In this document: positions 41,819 to 48,601 of the stretch, piece by piece
How positions within the stretch are numbered: the stretch's first letter is position 1
Layout of the letters: every line of letters begins with the position of its first letter
Assembly (NCBI GenBank): GCA_024331045.1
Contig: JANDJC010000018.1
Location: 1-48,601 of the forward strand
Reading direction: 5' to 3'
DNA: 48,601 nucleotides
Source: Nitrospira sp.
GTDB lineage: Bacteria > Nitrospirota > Nitrospiria > Nitrospirales > Nitrospiraceae
Made by a program: the position numbers and the translations under genes
The notes under the pieces: generated by a model
What the model was told of the DNA's origin: nothing
The model's input: the letters and a program-made list of their open reading frames with translations, nothing else
The model's database searches: none

Positions 41819-42232
41819 GTGCGTTACGACGAATTCCTGTTCTCCGCATGTATTACTGTGGTTAGTCTTATCGGCTCGTCGGCGATGGCGTATGACACCG
41901 GGCCACCGGCTGACGTCAGCAATCAATGTGCCCGGGTGAACTTTTCCGATTTTTCTCCCAAACCTTATTCCTATGATACGAATAACACGGAGGTCAAGCC
42001 ACAGTCGGACTTTTCCTTTTTTGCGTCAAAAGAGGCCAACCCCCGTTCGATTGTGGTGACCATTAAGGGAGAAAAAGTCCCCATTACCGTCAAACCGCAA
42101 GCTAACGGCTCGCTTGTGACCGGCAAGCTCCCTTCCCATATCACGGGATCGTTTGTGCGGATTGAAATCTCGGCTAAAGGGCCGAGCGATTGCACTCGGG
42201 CCGATGGATGGTTGCTGAAGGTGGGCAAGTGA
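41819..42232 (+). CDS. Small periplasmic protein of unknown function
   Basis: This 137-residue protein starts at a GTG eight bases after AGAGG. The signal peptide (FLFSACITVVSLIGSSAMA) is followed by a beta-rich mature domain of about 114 residues (RSIVVTIKGEKVPITVKPQ, GSFVRIEISAKG). The mature protein has two cysteines (CARVNF near its start and DCTRAD near its end) that could form a disulfide. The family is not recognised. Confidence 0.7.
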   Translation: MRYDEFLFSACITVVSLIGSSAMAYDTGPPADVSNQCARVNFSDFSPKPYSYDTNNTEVKPQSDFSFFASKEANPRSIVVTIKGEKVPITVKPQANGSLVTGKLPSHITGSFVRIEISAKGPSDCTRADGWLLKVGK

Positions 42233-42758
42233 TCCGCTTCCCTCTAAAGGAGCCACAAGGGAACAGATTATCCCCATCGTGCCGGCGTTGGGGGCAATCG
42301 TTTGAGAGGTGACGGTTTCTCAAAGAGCGCGATAACGCGAACGGTGGTCTGAAGACAGTTCCCGCAGGACGAGGACCAATATCAGGGGACGGAGGGACAC
42401 TCTGTCTCAGCGGTTGATGATTGAAAGAGCACTTTGAAAAAGTGCAGGGGGTGGGAAGGAATAACACTCTCTTTCGAAAGAGTCATGCCATCTTCTGGTT
42501 TCAGAAAGAGCTACAGAGGATCATGAAGGTTTTTGATCGAGAGGGGGCCTCCCGTTGTTTGCTCGCCGACGAAGAAGATGTCTTCTTCATCTGATGTGGT
42601 GAAGAGACAGCAGGGAGGCTGATCGACGAAAAAATATCCCTCCTCTCAAGTCAAGAACGCTCCAGGGTTGGTTTCTCTCATTAAGAGTCCCTCCTCCCTC
42701 CAATCCCACAGGAGGACTCAGGGCGTGAGTTTCAGCCAGGACGGAACAACAGACCTTA
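42233..42758. other. 526-base convergent gap rich in perfect inverted repeats
   Basis: No gene is supported. Four inverted repeats are visible: GCACTTT-GAA-AAAGTGC (42430-42446); the perfect palindrome CTCTTTCGAAAGAG (42469-42482); GAAGAAGA-TG-TCTTCTTC (42571-42588); and an arm pair GAGTCCCTCCT (42685-42695) and AGGAGGACTC (42710-42719) with one bulged base. The last one lies just after the PEP-CTERM stop and may help end its transcript. Confidence 0.55.
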
Positions 42759-43466
42759 TCATGACAAGAGCCTGGCTTTTCTGACTCGGAACCAAACCCC
42801 ACTGAGCAGACCTAGGCTTATGAGGAGCAGGATACTGGGTTCTGGAACCGATGCTGCAGAGCCTGTCAAACTTGTAATTTTGAAATAATCATCTCCACCG
42901 CCGTTTAACCGAGCTCCGAAAAGCAAAGCGTTTACCGCTGGCGAGACGATGGGAACGTCTCGAGGACGTGAGCTTACAGTCCCGTTGTTATCAATGCGTG
43001 AAAAAAATCCAAGGCCGGTCAGGCTGGAGTAGGTTTCTCCGACCAAAAGATCGGACGGAAGTGAGATGTTACCGGTCCAATACGAAACATCACGATCGTA
43101 GGTGCCGTAAGGATCGATTCGCACGCTGATGGGATCAACCGGTGCGCTGAATTGGAACAGAACAAACTCGTGCTGTCCCGCATTATCGACCTGATGAGAA
43201 GGATTGCCACAACGCTCCGTGACGCTGCACACGCCGAGACCGGTGGGCCAGAGGCCGAGACGTGCCTGCTGAAAACCCGCGCGTGGATCATAACTCCAGG
43301 CTGTGGCGGTAATGGTGATGCCACCCGCCGTAAAGGTTCGCGCATTTCCAATCGTGCCTTCTCCGCCCATGCCGGTGAAGGTCCATGTGATGGCATGGGC
43401 CCCCGTGCTCGTTCCGATCAGGCAAAGTGCCATAACAGTCATTCGAACAATCCCCGCTTGTTTCAT
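42759..43466 (-). CDS. PEP-CTERM sorting-domain protein
   Basis: This 235-residue exported protein has a signal peptide (MTVMALCLIGTSTGAHA). The beta-rich body (WTFTGMGGEGTIGN, QHEFVLFQFSAPVDPISVRID) recalls jelly-roll surface domains. The C-terminal sorting signal, from residue 207, has VPEPS, a membrane segment LLLISLGLLSGVWF and a basic end RVRKAR. Such signals are recognised by exosortase, which attaches or releases proteins at the cell envelope, usually alongside exopolysaccharide. No exosortase gene is in the window. AAAGGAG precedes the ATG. Function of the body is unknown. Confidence 0.92.
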   Translation of the reverse strand: MKQAGIVRMTVMALCLIGTSTGAHAITWTFTGMGGEGTIGNARTFTAGGITITATAWSYDPRAGFQQARLGLWPTGLGVCSVTERCGNPSHQVDNAGQHEFVLFQFSAPVDPISVRIDPYGTYDRDVSYWTGNISLPSDLLVGETYSSLTGLGFFSRIDNNGTVSSRPRDVPIVSPAVNALLFGARLNGGGDDYFKITSLTGSAASVPEPSILLLISLGLLSGVWFRVRKARLLS

Positions 43467-43636
43467 GTATCAGCTCCTTTCTCTAAATGGGAACAAGCAC
43501 ACGGCAGAACTCGTTTGGGTTGGGAGATGACGATACGTTGGATGATGACCATTTAGTATTAGCATCCGGAGTATCTGAATTTGTTTTCGAGACAACTTAT
43601 TCTAAATCTTAAAAGCGAGTCGATACCTCTTTGGTA

Positions 43637-43822
43637 GGGGAGCTCCGTTTTGAGAGGGAAGCTCCGTGGTGAAAAACGGACAAGAAAAAGAAATAATGGA
43701 GCTAACACGGAAGCTAACACGCCGACGGTTCTGTGTAAAACAGGTTGAGATATCAGCAAGCTCTCTCCCCTTAGCGTCCATCCTCGAATGGTCTCTCTGT
43801 TATCCCTGTTCTCTGTTATCCC
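43637..43822. repeat. Cluster of three imperfect two-copy tandem repeats
   Basis: GGGGAGCTCCGTTTTGAGA and GGGAAGCTCCGTGGTGAAA (43637-43655, 43656-43674) agree at 15 of 19 bases. GGAGCTAACAC and GGAAGCTAACAC (43698-43708, 43709-43720) differ by one inserted base. CTCTGTTATCCC recurs with a 16-base period (43795-43806, 43811-43822). Confidence 0.8.
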
Positions 43823-44360
43823 ATGGGGGGTGTCGGAAGCAGCGCCTCTTCAACATGGAGGTGGCGAGGTGACAGTCGGTATAGCTTGTCCTCCCAACTA
43901 GTAGTAGTTTTTAATATTTTTCCCCCTAACGCCTCCGGCATGATCGCTGCTCGATTACGAGCAACCTGGCTTGAGCTTTACCCAAGCGGCCTGAGCAGAG
44001 AATTCTTTGGAGCCTGTATTGGAGCCAGTGATCGCTCTCCACCTTGGTGGGCAGGAGGAAGATCAAGCCTCACATGAAAGGCAACACAGAGAAAGCAACA
44101 GTCTGCAAGCGGCCGTGGCTTGTCATCGATTTTTCCGCTCTTGCATCACTTTCATGGGGTCTCTAGAATACTTCCCGCTTTGTTTGAACAGGGGGGCACC
44201 TTCTGTTGCCAATCGAATCAGGCTTAGGCATGGCGAGCAGCAGGCGGACAGGATACCGCTGGTCCGGAAACGTTCCGAATAAGGAAATGAGTTTTCGCCG
44301 TTTTTTAAAAGGGGCTGGACGAAATGGGCAACAGCGATACCGTGTGATTGCCTGTCTGCC

Positions 44361-44384
44361 GTTTGACCATCTGTTTGGCCATCT
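44361..44384. repeat. 12-bp tandem duplication upstream of the PhzF-family gene
   Basis: GTTTGACCATCT (44361-44372) and GTTTGGCCATCT (44373-44384) are adjacent and differ at one base. They end 19 bases before the preferred start codon of the PhzF-family gene. Confidence 0.85.
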
Positions 44385-44402
44385 GTTCGGATGGAGGGGA
44401 AG

Positions 44403-45332
44403 GTGGCCAGCCGACGGACATTAAAGTTCTATCAAGCGGACGTCTTTACCTCCCATCCATTTGGCGGCAATCCGGTTGCCGTTTTTCCTGATGCCGACGG
44501 ACTCACCGACGACGAGTTGCAAAAGATCGCCCGGGAAATGAACCTCTCGGAAACGGTCTTTGTGTTTTCTCCTACCGCTCCAGGAGCGGCCGTGAAGCTT
44601 CGGATCTTCACGCCTACCAAGGAGATTCCCTTTGCCGGCCATCCAGTTGTTGGAGCCATGTATGTACTTGCTCAAACGAAGTCCCTTTCGATCAACGAGG
44701 CGGTGACGGGTTTGGTCTATGAGTGTAATATCGGGCTGTTCCCAGTTGAGCTATACGCACAGGATGGGCATGTGCGCCAGGTGGTCATGACGCAACCGAG
44801 GCCGCAGTTCGTCAGTCTGATCGACGATGCAGAGAGCCTCTATGAAGTGGCCGGCTCGCTGGGAATAGCAAGGTCTATCATCGCCGAGACGAAGTGGCCG
44901 GTCGAAGTTGTCTCGACCGGTTTGCCGGTGTTGATTGTCCCGGTGAGAACGTTGACCGCTGTTCGGTCTATTTCGGCAGATGATCAGGCCCTGGTCGAGC
45001 TGTGTGGGCGTGTGGGGGCGAACGGGGTTATGGTGTTTACGACGGTGACGGTCGAGTCTTTTGCAACGGTGCACGCGAGGATGTTTGCACCCTCCATTGG
45101 CATTGCTGAGGATCCCGCCACCGGAAGTGCCGCGGGGGCATTGGGGGCCTATCTCGTCCAACACGGTGTCGTGGAACCGGCTCCGACCGCGGATATCGTG
45201 ATTGAACAGGGCTATGAGATTGATCGGCCCTCCCATATCTGGGTGAGGGTGGAATCCGACGACGACATTGTTCAATCGGTCAAGGTAGGAGGAGCGTGTG
45301 TCATGGTCGCAGAGGGAGTGCTGAGGTTTTGA
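44403..45332 (+). CDS. PhzF family isomerase/epimerase-like protein
   Basis: This protein of about 309 residues has the two-lobed diaminopimelate-epimerase-like fold of PhzF. The first lobe has FTSHPFGGNPVAVF and the catalytic glutamate in NLSETVFV (Glu50 here); GHPVVGA and EDPATGSAAGALGAYL mark the substrate loops. PhzF of phenazine synthesis isomerises a dihydroxyanthranilate; most genomic homologues have unknown substrates. No phenazine genes are near, so only the family is claimed. GTG at 44403 has GGAGG five bases upstream; the ATG at 44391 is the alternative. Confidence 0.92.
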   Translation: MASRRTLKFYQADVFTSHPFGGNPVAVFPDADGLTDDELQKIAREMNLSETVFVFSPTAPGAAVKLRIFTPTKEIPFAGHPVVGAMYVLAQTKSLSINEAVTGLVYECNIGLFPVELYAQDGHVRQVVMTQPRPQFVSLIDDAESLYEVAGSLGIARSIIAETKWPVEVVSTGLPVLIVPVRTLTAVRSISADDQALVELCGRVGANGVMVFTTVTVESFATVHARMFAPSIGIAEDPATGSAAGALGAYLVQHGVVEPAPTADIVIEQGYEIDRPSHIWVRVESDDDIVQSVKVGGACVMVAEGVLRF

Positions 45333-45469
45333 GAGGGGCTCGGCAGCGACAGAACAGAAGGAGCAAGAACGCGTCGCTTTCTAACTGTTCTCACTTGGCG
45401 GGGAAGGCGCAATCAAAAATCTGACGCGCAAGAAAAATCGAGTGCGCGGAGGGGAGGAAGAGGCAATCC

Positions 45470-46498
45470 ATGAAAGCCGTTCTCTTTCGAGAGCATGGGG
45501 GGCCGGACAAGCTGTTGTACGAAGAAGTGCCGATGCCGGTGATGGCGCAAGAGGACGTGTTGATCAGGGTCAAGGCCTGCGCCCTCAATCATCTGGATAT
45601 TTGGATCAGGCAGGGAAACCCGGCCTATCCCATGCCTCTGCCGCACATTTCAGGATCCGACATTGCCGGGGTTGTGGAAGAGGTGGGAAGCCGGGTCGAG
45701 GGGGTGAAAGTGGGAGAACGAGTCCTCGTCTCGCCAGGTTTGAGTTGTTGGCGCTGTGAGTTCTGCTTGGCTGGACAGGACAATTTTTGTCGTACCTACT
45801 CCATCATCGGCGCCATCCGAGACGGCGGATACGCCGAATACGTGAGTGTGCCGTTTCGAAACGTGTTGCCGATGCCGGACAATTTAACCTTTGAACAGGC
45901 AGCCTCGTTTCCGCTCGTCTCGGTCACCGCGTCGCATATGTTGTTCGCTCTGGCCGGCCTGCAGCACGGCGAGACGGTGCTGGTCATGGGGGCGGGGAGC
46001 GGCGTGGGGAGCATGGCGGTTCAGATGGCCAAGCTGGCCGGAGCCCGAGTGATTACCACGGTTGGAAGCGACGACAAAATCCCTAAGGCCGTGCTGTTGG
46101 GCGCCGACGCCGTGATCAATCATGCCAAAGAACATGTGGCCGAACGTGTCAGACTGTTGACCGAAGGCAAGGGCGTTGATGTCGTCGTCGAACACATCGG
46201 ACCCGATGTCTGGGACCTCTCTCTCCAAGCGCTGTCGAAAGGCGGCCGGTTGATCACCTGTGGCGCCACCACCGGCGCGGAGGTCAAGCTGGATCTCCGC
46301 TACGTGTTCTCACGTCAGTTGACAATCAAGGGCTCTTACATGGGGACACGCGCGGAGCTGGTCAAGGCGGCTGAGCTTATGGGGCAGGGGCGACTCAAGC
46401 CTGTCATTGATCGGATGTTCCCGTTGGAGGAAGCCCGGGCCGCGCAAGAGCTGATGTTGAGCCGGAAGTTTTTCGGAAAAATTGTTCTGGTTTGTTGA
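45470..46498 (+). CDS. Zinc-containing MDR-family dehydrogenase/quinone reductase-like
   Basis: This 342-residue protein is a medium-chain dehydrogenase/reductase. The structural zinc lobe is complete (Cys93, Cys96, Cys99, Cys107 in CWRCEFC and NFC) and the NAD(P) loop VMGAGSGVGSMA lies near residue 174. The catalytic-zinc positions are not conserved: ALNHLDIW replaces the usual Cys-containing motif and GSDIAG replaces GHE. This mix is known for some quinone-oxidoreductase-like members and points to a reductase working without catalytic zinc. A strong ribosome binding site (GGGGAGGAAGAGG) precedes the ATG. The substrate is unknown. Confidence 0.9.
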   Translation: MKAVLFREHGGPDKLLYEEVPMPVMAQEDVLIRVKACALNHLDIWIRQGNPAYPMPLPHISGSDIAGVVEEVGSRVEGVKVGERVLVSPGLSCWRCEFCLAGQDNFCRTYSIIGAIRDGGYAEYVSVPFRNVLPMPDNLTFEQAASFPLVSVTASHMLFALAGLQHGETVLVMGAGSGVGSMAVQMAKLAGARVITTVGSDDKIPKAVLLGADAVINHAKEHVAERVRLLTEGKGVDVVVEHIGPDVWDLSLQALSKGGRLITCGATTGAEVKLDLRYVFSRQLTIKGSYMGTRAELVKAAELMGQGRLKPVIDRMFPLEEARAAQELMLSRKFFGKIVLVC

Positions 46499-46500
46499 GA

Positions 46501-46539
46501 AGAGAACGTGGTTTTCTCTGTTCCCTTCTTTTTAGGGAG
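46501..46539 (+). terminator. Possible hairpin and T-rich tract after the dehydrogenase gene
   Basis: AGAGAA (46501-46506) and TTCTCT (46514-46519) form a short stem just after the dehydrogenase stop, followed by GTTCCCTTCTTTTTAGGG. The T-rich tract is 10 bases beyond the stem, so this is a weak candidate. Confidence 0.3.
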
Positions 46540-46608
46540 AGAGGAATGATACCTACGCAGGTGCAAGTTTGTGGACTCCATGACCCCCATTTTAAGGAGG
46601 AGGACTCT

Positions 46609-47043
46609 ATGCCCACGGTGAGTCAGATCATGGTCAAACGACCGAAATCGATCGGCCCCCAAACGTCCATTGCGAGTGCAGCCAAGATTATGAAACAGGC
46701 GCGCGTCAGCTCGCTGCTTGTGAAAAAGGGGAAGCAGTTGACGGGGATCGTGACGGATACGGACATCGTTCGCCGCGCCGTTGCCAGTGGCAAGCCGTTG
46801 GGCAAACTGACGGTCGAGAAGATCATGACAACTCCCATCTGCACGATCGAAGGCACTCAGTCCGTTGATGATGCTCAGGAGATGATGGCTGAATTGGGGG
46901 TTCGCCATCTGGGGGTTACCAAAAATGGAGAAATTGTGGGCATCGTCTCGGTGCGAGATCTTCTCCTGCACTATAAGCGTGTGGCGCAAGCACGAAAGGC
47001 GTCCGAGGAAACCTACTCGGAGCCCAAGATCGGGCAAGATTGA
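46609..47043 (+). CDS. Tandem CBS-domain protein
   Basis: This 144-residue protein is made of two CBS domains (about 1-60 and 68-125): IMVKRPKSIGPQTSIASAAKIM, then LTGIVTDTDIVRRAV, KIMTTPICTIEGTQSVDDAQ and IVGIVSVRDLLLHY. Paired CBS domains bind adenine nucleotides and act as energy sensors; stand-alone versions presumably regulate partners in trans. AAGGAGGAGG lies just before the ATG at 46609, which excludes the longer open frame from 46492. The short tail is charged. The partner is unknown. Confidence 0.93.
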   Translation: MPTVSQIMVKRPKSIGPQTSIASAAKIMKQARVSSLLVKKGKQLTGIVTDTDIVRRAVASGKPLGKLTVEKIMTTPICTIEGTQSVDDAQEMMAELGVRHLGVTKNGEIVGIVSVRDLLLHYKRVAQARKASEETYSEPKIGQD

Positions 47044-47118
47044 TCCTCCTCGACCACGGTGGCTGGCAGGGAGTTCTTGCCGTTCGCGAAAATGATTGGC
47101 AGGGAACAGGGCCTGCTT

Positions 47119-47376
47119 TTACAGAGCGCCGCGGGTTTTAAGATCGGTGACGACGGCGCTAATATACAGGGCCATGGCGATGAGCAAGAGGGGAATGCCC
47201 ACGAAGGTGCCCAAGCCCATGGTCCAGGCTCCGAAGCCGTGCCAGAGAAAGAGTAAGACGCACACAAGCCCGGCAATGGCGCAGTCCACGGCCAGCGTCA
47301 GTTGCCGGGTCACCCAGGCGGAGGCCGGTCGTGGTTCCTGTTGGTGTTCGGAGAGGTTGTCTTTTTTCTCGCCCAT
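47119..47376 (-). CDS. Small two-helix membrane protein coupled to the tetraheme cytochrome
   Basis: This 85-residue protein has a hydrophilic N-terminus (MGEKKDNLSEHQQEPRPASAW) and two membrane segments (about 33-50 and 57-75: LVCVLLFLWHGFGAWTMGLG, IPLLLIAMALYISAVV). AGGGGA precedes the ATG, and it lies 11 bases after the cytochrome gene on the same strand. It may anchor or assemble the cytochrome complex. The family is not recognised. A longer frame back to 47556 lies antiparallel to no gene but overlaps the cytochrome, so the short form is preferred. Confidence 0.65.
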   Translation of the reverse strand: MGEKKDNLSEHQQEPRPASAWVTRQLTLAVDCAIAGLVCVLLFLWHGFGAWTMGLGTFVGIPLLLIAMALYISAVVTDLKTRGAL

Positions 47377-47387
47377 GCAATCCCCTG

Positions 47388-48101
47388 TTAGTTTATTTGC
47401 TCCATGACTGCCGCCGCCATCCGTTCCTTGGGAAGTGGGTGGGGCGGTCCATGGCACGTGATGCAGGCGATACGGTTGGTCGCGAATTCGCCCAGCAGCG
47501 CGCGGTGACTGCTCACCCGGCTCCATTTCTCTGTTTGTTGGTGACAGGCAAGGCAATTGGCATTGTCATAGCTTCCGACGTATCGGATTGGGTCTGGATA
47601 GGTGCCAGTGATGTAGTGAATCCAGTGCCGAAATCCATCCCGCTTCCCCTCCAGGGTGCCGGTAATCCCGTACGTCACGTGGCAGGCATCACACTGATCC
47701 TTCGCGATCCAGTTGTTTCGGTAATGGCGAGCAGCCAGCGTGGGGCTGGATGGATTGGTCATGTCGTCGACGAAGGGGTGCATGACGTGGCAAGACCGGC
47801 AGGCTTCCACAGACTTGGTCCCTTCCATCACCGTAGCCGACGTGCTCCAGGTCGTCGCGAGCGGGAGAAGGAAGACACCGATCAAGAGAAGACGATGGTA
47901 CATGCCGTGGCTGAGCCGTGAGCGATAGACGTACTGAGTGAGGAACAGAAGGGCGATACCAACCAGCGCCGCCGCGATGCCGATGGCGCGAAAGACCTCC
48001 ACGCTCGTGACCCTGTCGCCCATTCCTGCGGCTTCGGCCGAGTAGGCAAAAAAGCCGACCTCGATCAGGATCGTCCATGGAACAAGAAGAAGCCACAGCA
48101 T
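47388..48101 (-). CDS. Membrane-bound tetraheme cytochrome c (NapC/NirT-like)
   Basis: This 237-residue protein has three hydrophobic segments (about 1-17, 37-56, 70-88), then four CxxCH haem sites: CRSCH (101-105), CDACH (137-141), CLACH (183-187) and CITCH (213-217). This is the plan of quinol-oxidising NapC/NirT relatives, which pass electrons from the quinol pool to periplasmic reductases, though the family usually has one N-terminal helix, not three. GGGAG lies seven bases upstream of the ATG. The start lies 14 bases beyond the likely original stop of the nitrate reductase gene, suggesting a former joint operon. The present electron partner is unclear. Confidence 0.9.
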   Translation of the reverse strand: MLWLLLVPWTILIEVGFFAYSAEAAGMGDRVTSVEVFRAIGIAAALVGIALLFLTQYVYRSRLSHGMYHRLLLIGVFLLPLATTWSTSATVMEGTKSVEACRSCHVMHPFVDDMTNPSSPTLAARHYRNNWIAKDQCDACHVTYGITGTLEGKRDGFRHWIHYITGTYPDPIRYVGSYDNANCLACHQQTEKWSRVSSHRALLGEFATNRIACITCHGPPHPLPKERMAAAVMEQIN

Positions 48102-48114
48102 GAGCGCGCTCCCA

Positions 48115-48601
48115 TTACACCGGCTTCCGCCTCACCGAGACAGCGCACCGTTTGTAGGCCGGCTGCGAGGCACTGCTCAACCATGTCACGGTCGACGAAG
48201 TTCCGTTCCACGAACACGTGCATCATGGCGTTATACAGGGCGACGTCCGTGCCGGGAACGATTTGAAGGTGAAGATCCGCGTGCTGTGCCGTGAAGGTTC
48301 TGCGCGGGTCGACGATGATGATCGTCGTACCGGGTCGGCTCCGCTTGCGGTCTTGAATCCGTTCCCAAATGATCGGATGACATTCCAGGGCATTGGAGCC
48401 GGTGATGAAAAAACAGTCGGCATGGTCGATATCTTCATAGCAACCGGGCGGCTCGTCTTTTCCAAATGTCGAGGTGTAGCCGGTGACCGCGGACGCCATG
48501 CACAGCCGTGGGTTGCCGTCCACGTTGTTGGTGCCGATCCCAGCTTTAAACAGTTTGTTCGCCGTGTAACTTTCTTCCGTCAGCAGTTGTCCGCTACCGT
48601 A
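48115..48601 (-). pseudogene. Assimilatory-type nitrate reductase (NasA/NapA family) remnant with internal deletion; 5' end outside window
   Basis: From the window edge to about 48180 the frame encodes molybdopterin oxidoreductase sequence with close family matches: YGSGQLLTEESYTANKL, GIGTNNVDGNPRLCMASAV, GCYEDIDHADCFFITGSNA and TIIIVDPRRTFTA. About 145 residues in, near FVERNFVDRDMVEQ, the match ends; several hundred residues are missing. In the next frame the same DNA encodes SQPAYKRCAVSVRRKPV and a TAA at 48115-48117, which looks like the normal C-terminus of this family. The simplest reading is a large deletion with a frameshift. The nominal frame continues to 48065 with unrelated residues. 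An assembly collapse is the main alternative. Confidence 0.7.

Larger units (their letters stand above)
43467..44402. other. 936-base gene-poor stretch with decayed tandem repeats
   Basis: This is the longest stretch without a supported gene. Frames here are short and lack ribosome binding sites or family features. It holds several imperfect two-copy tandem repeats: 19-bp at 43637-43674, 11/12-bp GGAGCTAACAC and GGAAGCTAACAC at 43698-43720, 16-bp period with CTCTGTTATCCC at 43795-43822, and 12-bp at 44361-44384. It is AT-richer than its neighbours in parts (43550-43720). It may be decayed coding DNA or a regulatory region; I cannot tell. Confidence 0.5.

Noticed and set aside
42587..42802. 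71-codon minus-strand frame after the PEP-CTERM gene
   Set aside because: It overlaps the PEP-CTERM C-terminus in another frame and is built from palindromic intergenic sequence.

Overview
The window looks like chromosomal DNA of a Gram-negative bacterium of the phylum Nitrospirota, most likely Nitrospira or a close relative. The evidence is indirect. There is moderately high GC, an outer-membrane porin with a signal peptide, a PEP-CTERM (exosortase) protein, a secreted formylglycine-generating-enzyme-type protein, a NapC-like tetraheme cytochrome, an NnrS-type membrane protein, and cobalamin-dependent MetH. No rRNA, CRISPR array, insertion sequence or prophage was seen. Two tRNA genes (Pro-TGG and Arg-TCT) are present.

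Layout: 1-5.4 kb (+) has the C-terminal half of a CzcA/CusA-type metal efflux pump, a HEAT-repeat protein whose ribosome binding site sits in a perfect hairpin, peptide deformylase overlapping an MsbA-type ABC exporter, and two small zinc-ribbon genes. 5.4-11.2 kb (-) is a tightly packed sulfur-relay operon read thiS, cysK, moeB-like, thrC, moaD-like, NIL-domain gene, second moeB-like, JAMM protease, then a small secreted protein. 11.6-18.1 kb (+) has a compact run (unknown protein, PLD nuclease, FAD monooxygenase, degenerate nucleotidyltransferase, TPM-domain protein), then NnrS, a GNAT acetyltransferase and an NAD(P)-binding protein. 18.1-25.9 kb is mixed: DUF5069, DUF3386, a ClpS-like protein, HemW, an FmdB zinc ribbon, a SUMF1/FGE protein and several small unknowns. 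26.1-32.9 kb holds metH, an HD-GYP response regulator, rph and rdgB. 33.0-33.4 kb holds the two tRNAs with a partial tRNA copy between them. 33.5-40.9 kb holds a large DUF748 protein, a pentapeptide-repeat protein, a 1-Cys peroxiredoxin, a porin with a structured leader and a strong terminator, an orphan flagellar-rod-like protein and a DsbA-family protein. 41-48.6 kb holds msrB, a periplasmic unknown, a PEP-CTERM protein, a gene-poor repeat-rich stretch, a PhzF-family protein, an MDR dehydrogenase, a CBS-domain protein, and a membrane-protein/tetraheme-cytochrome pair next to what looks like an internally deleted nitrate reductase gene.

How the genes may work together: the 5.9-11.2 kb operon has two ubiquitin-like sulfur carriers, both with residues after the C-terminal Gly-Gly. 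It also has two E1-like adenylyltransferases, one JAMM protease that could trim the tails, and two PLP enzymes (CysK, ThrC). This resembles the protein-thiocarboxylate routes to cysteine (CysO/Mec+) and homocysteine (Wolinella HcyS/HcyD/HcyF), but in a combined arrangement; MetH lies about 15 kb away. In both carriers the Gly-Gly codons also provide the Shine-Dalgarno sequence of the next gene.

A second recurring signal is a series of two-copy short tandem duplications (periods about 9-30 bp). I noticed them only in intergenic DNA or across stop codons. The other main points are the tRNA-Pro fragment repeats and the nitrate reductase remnant.
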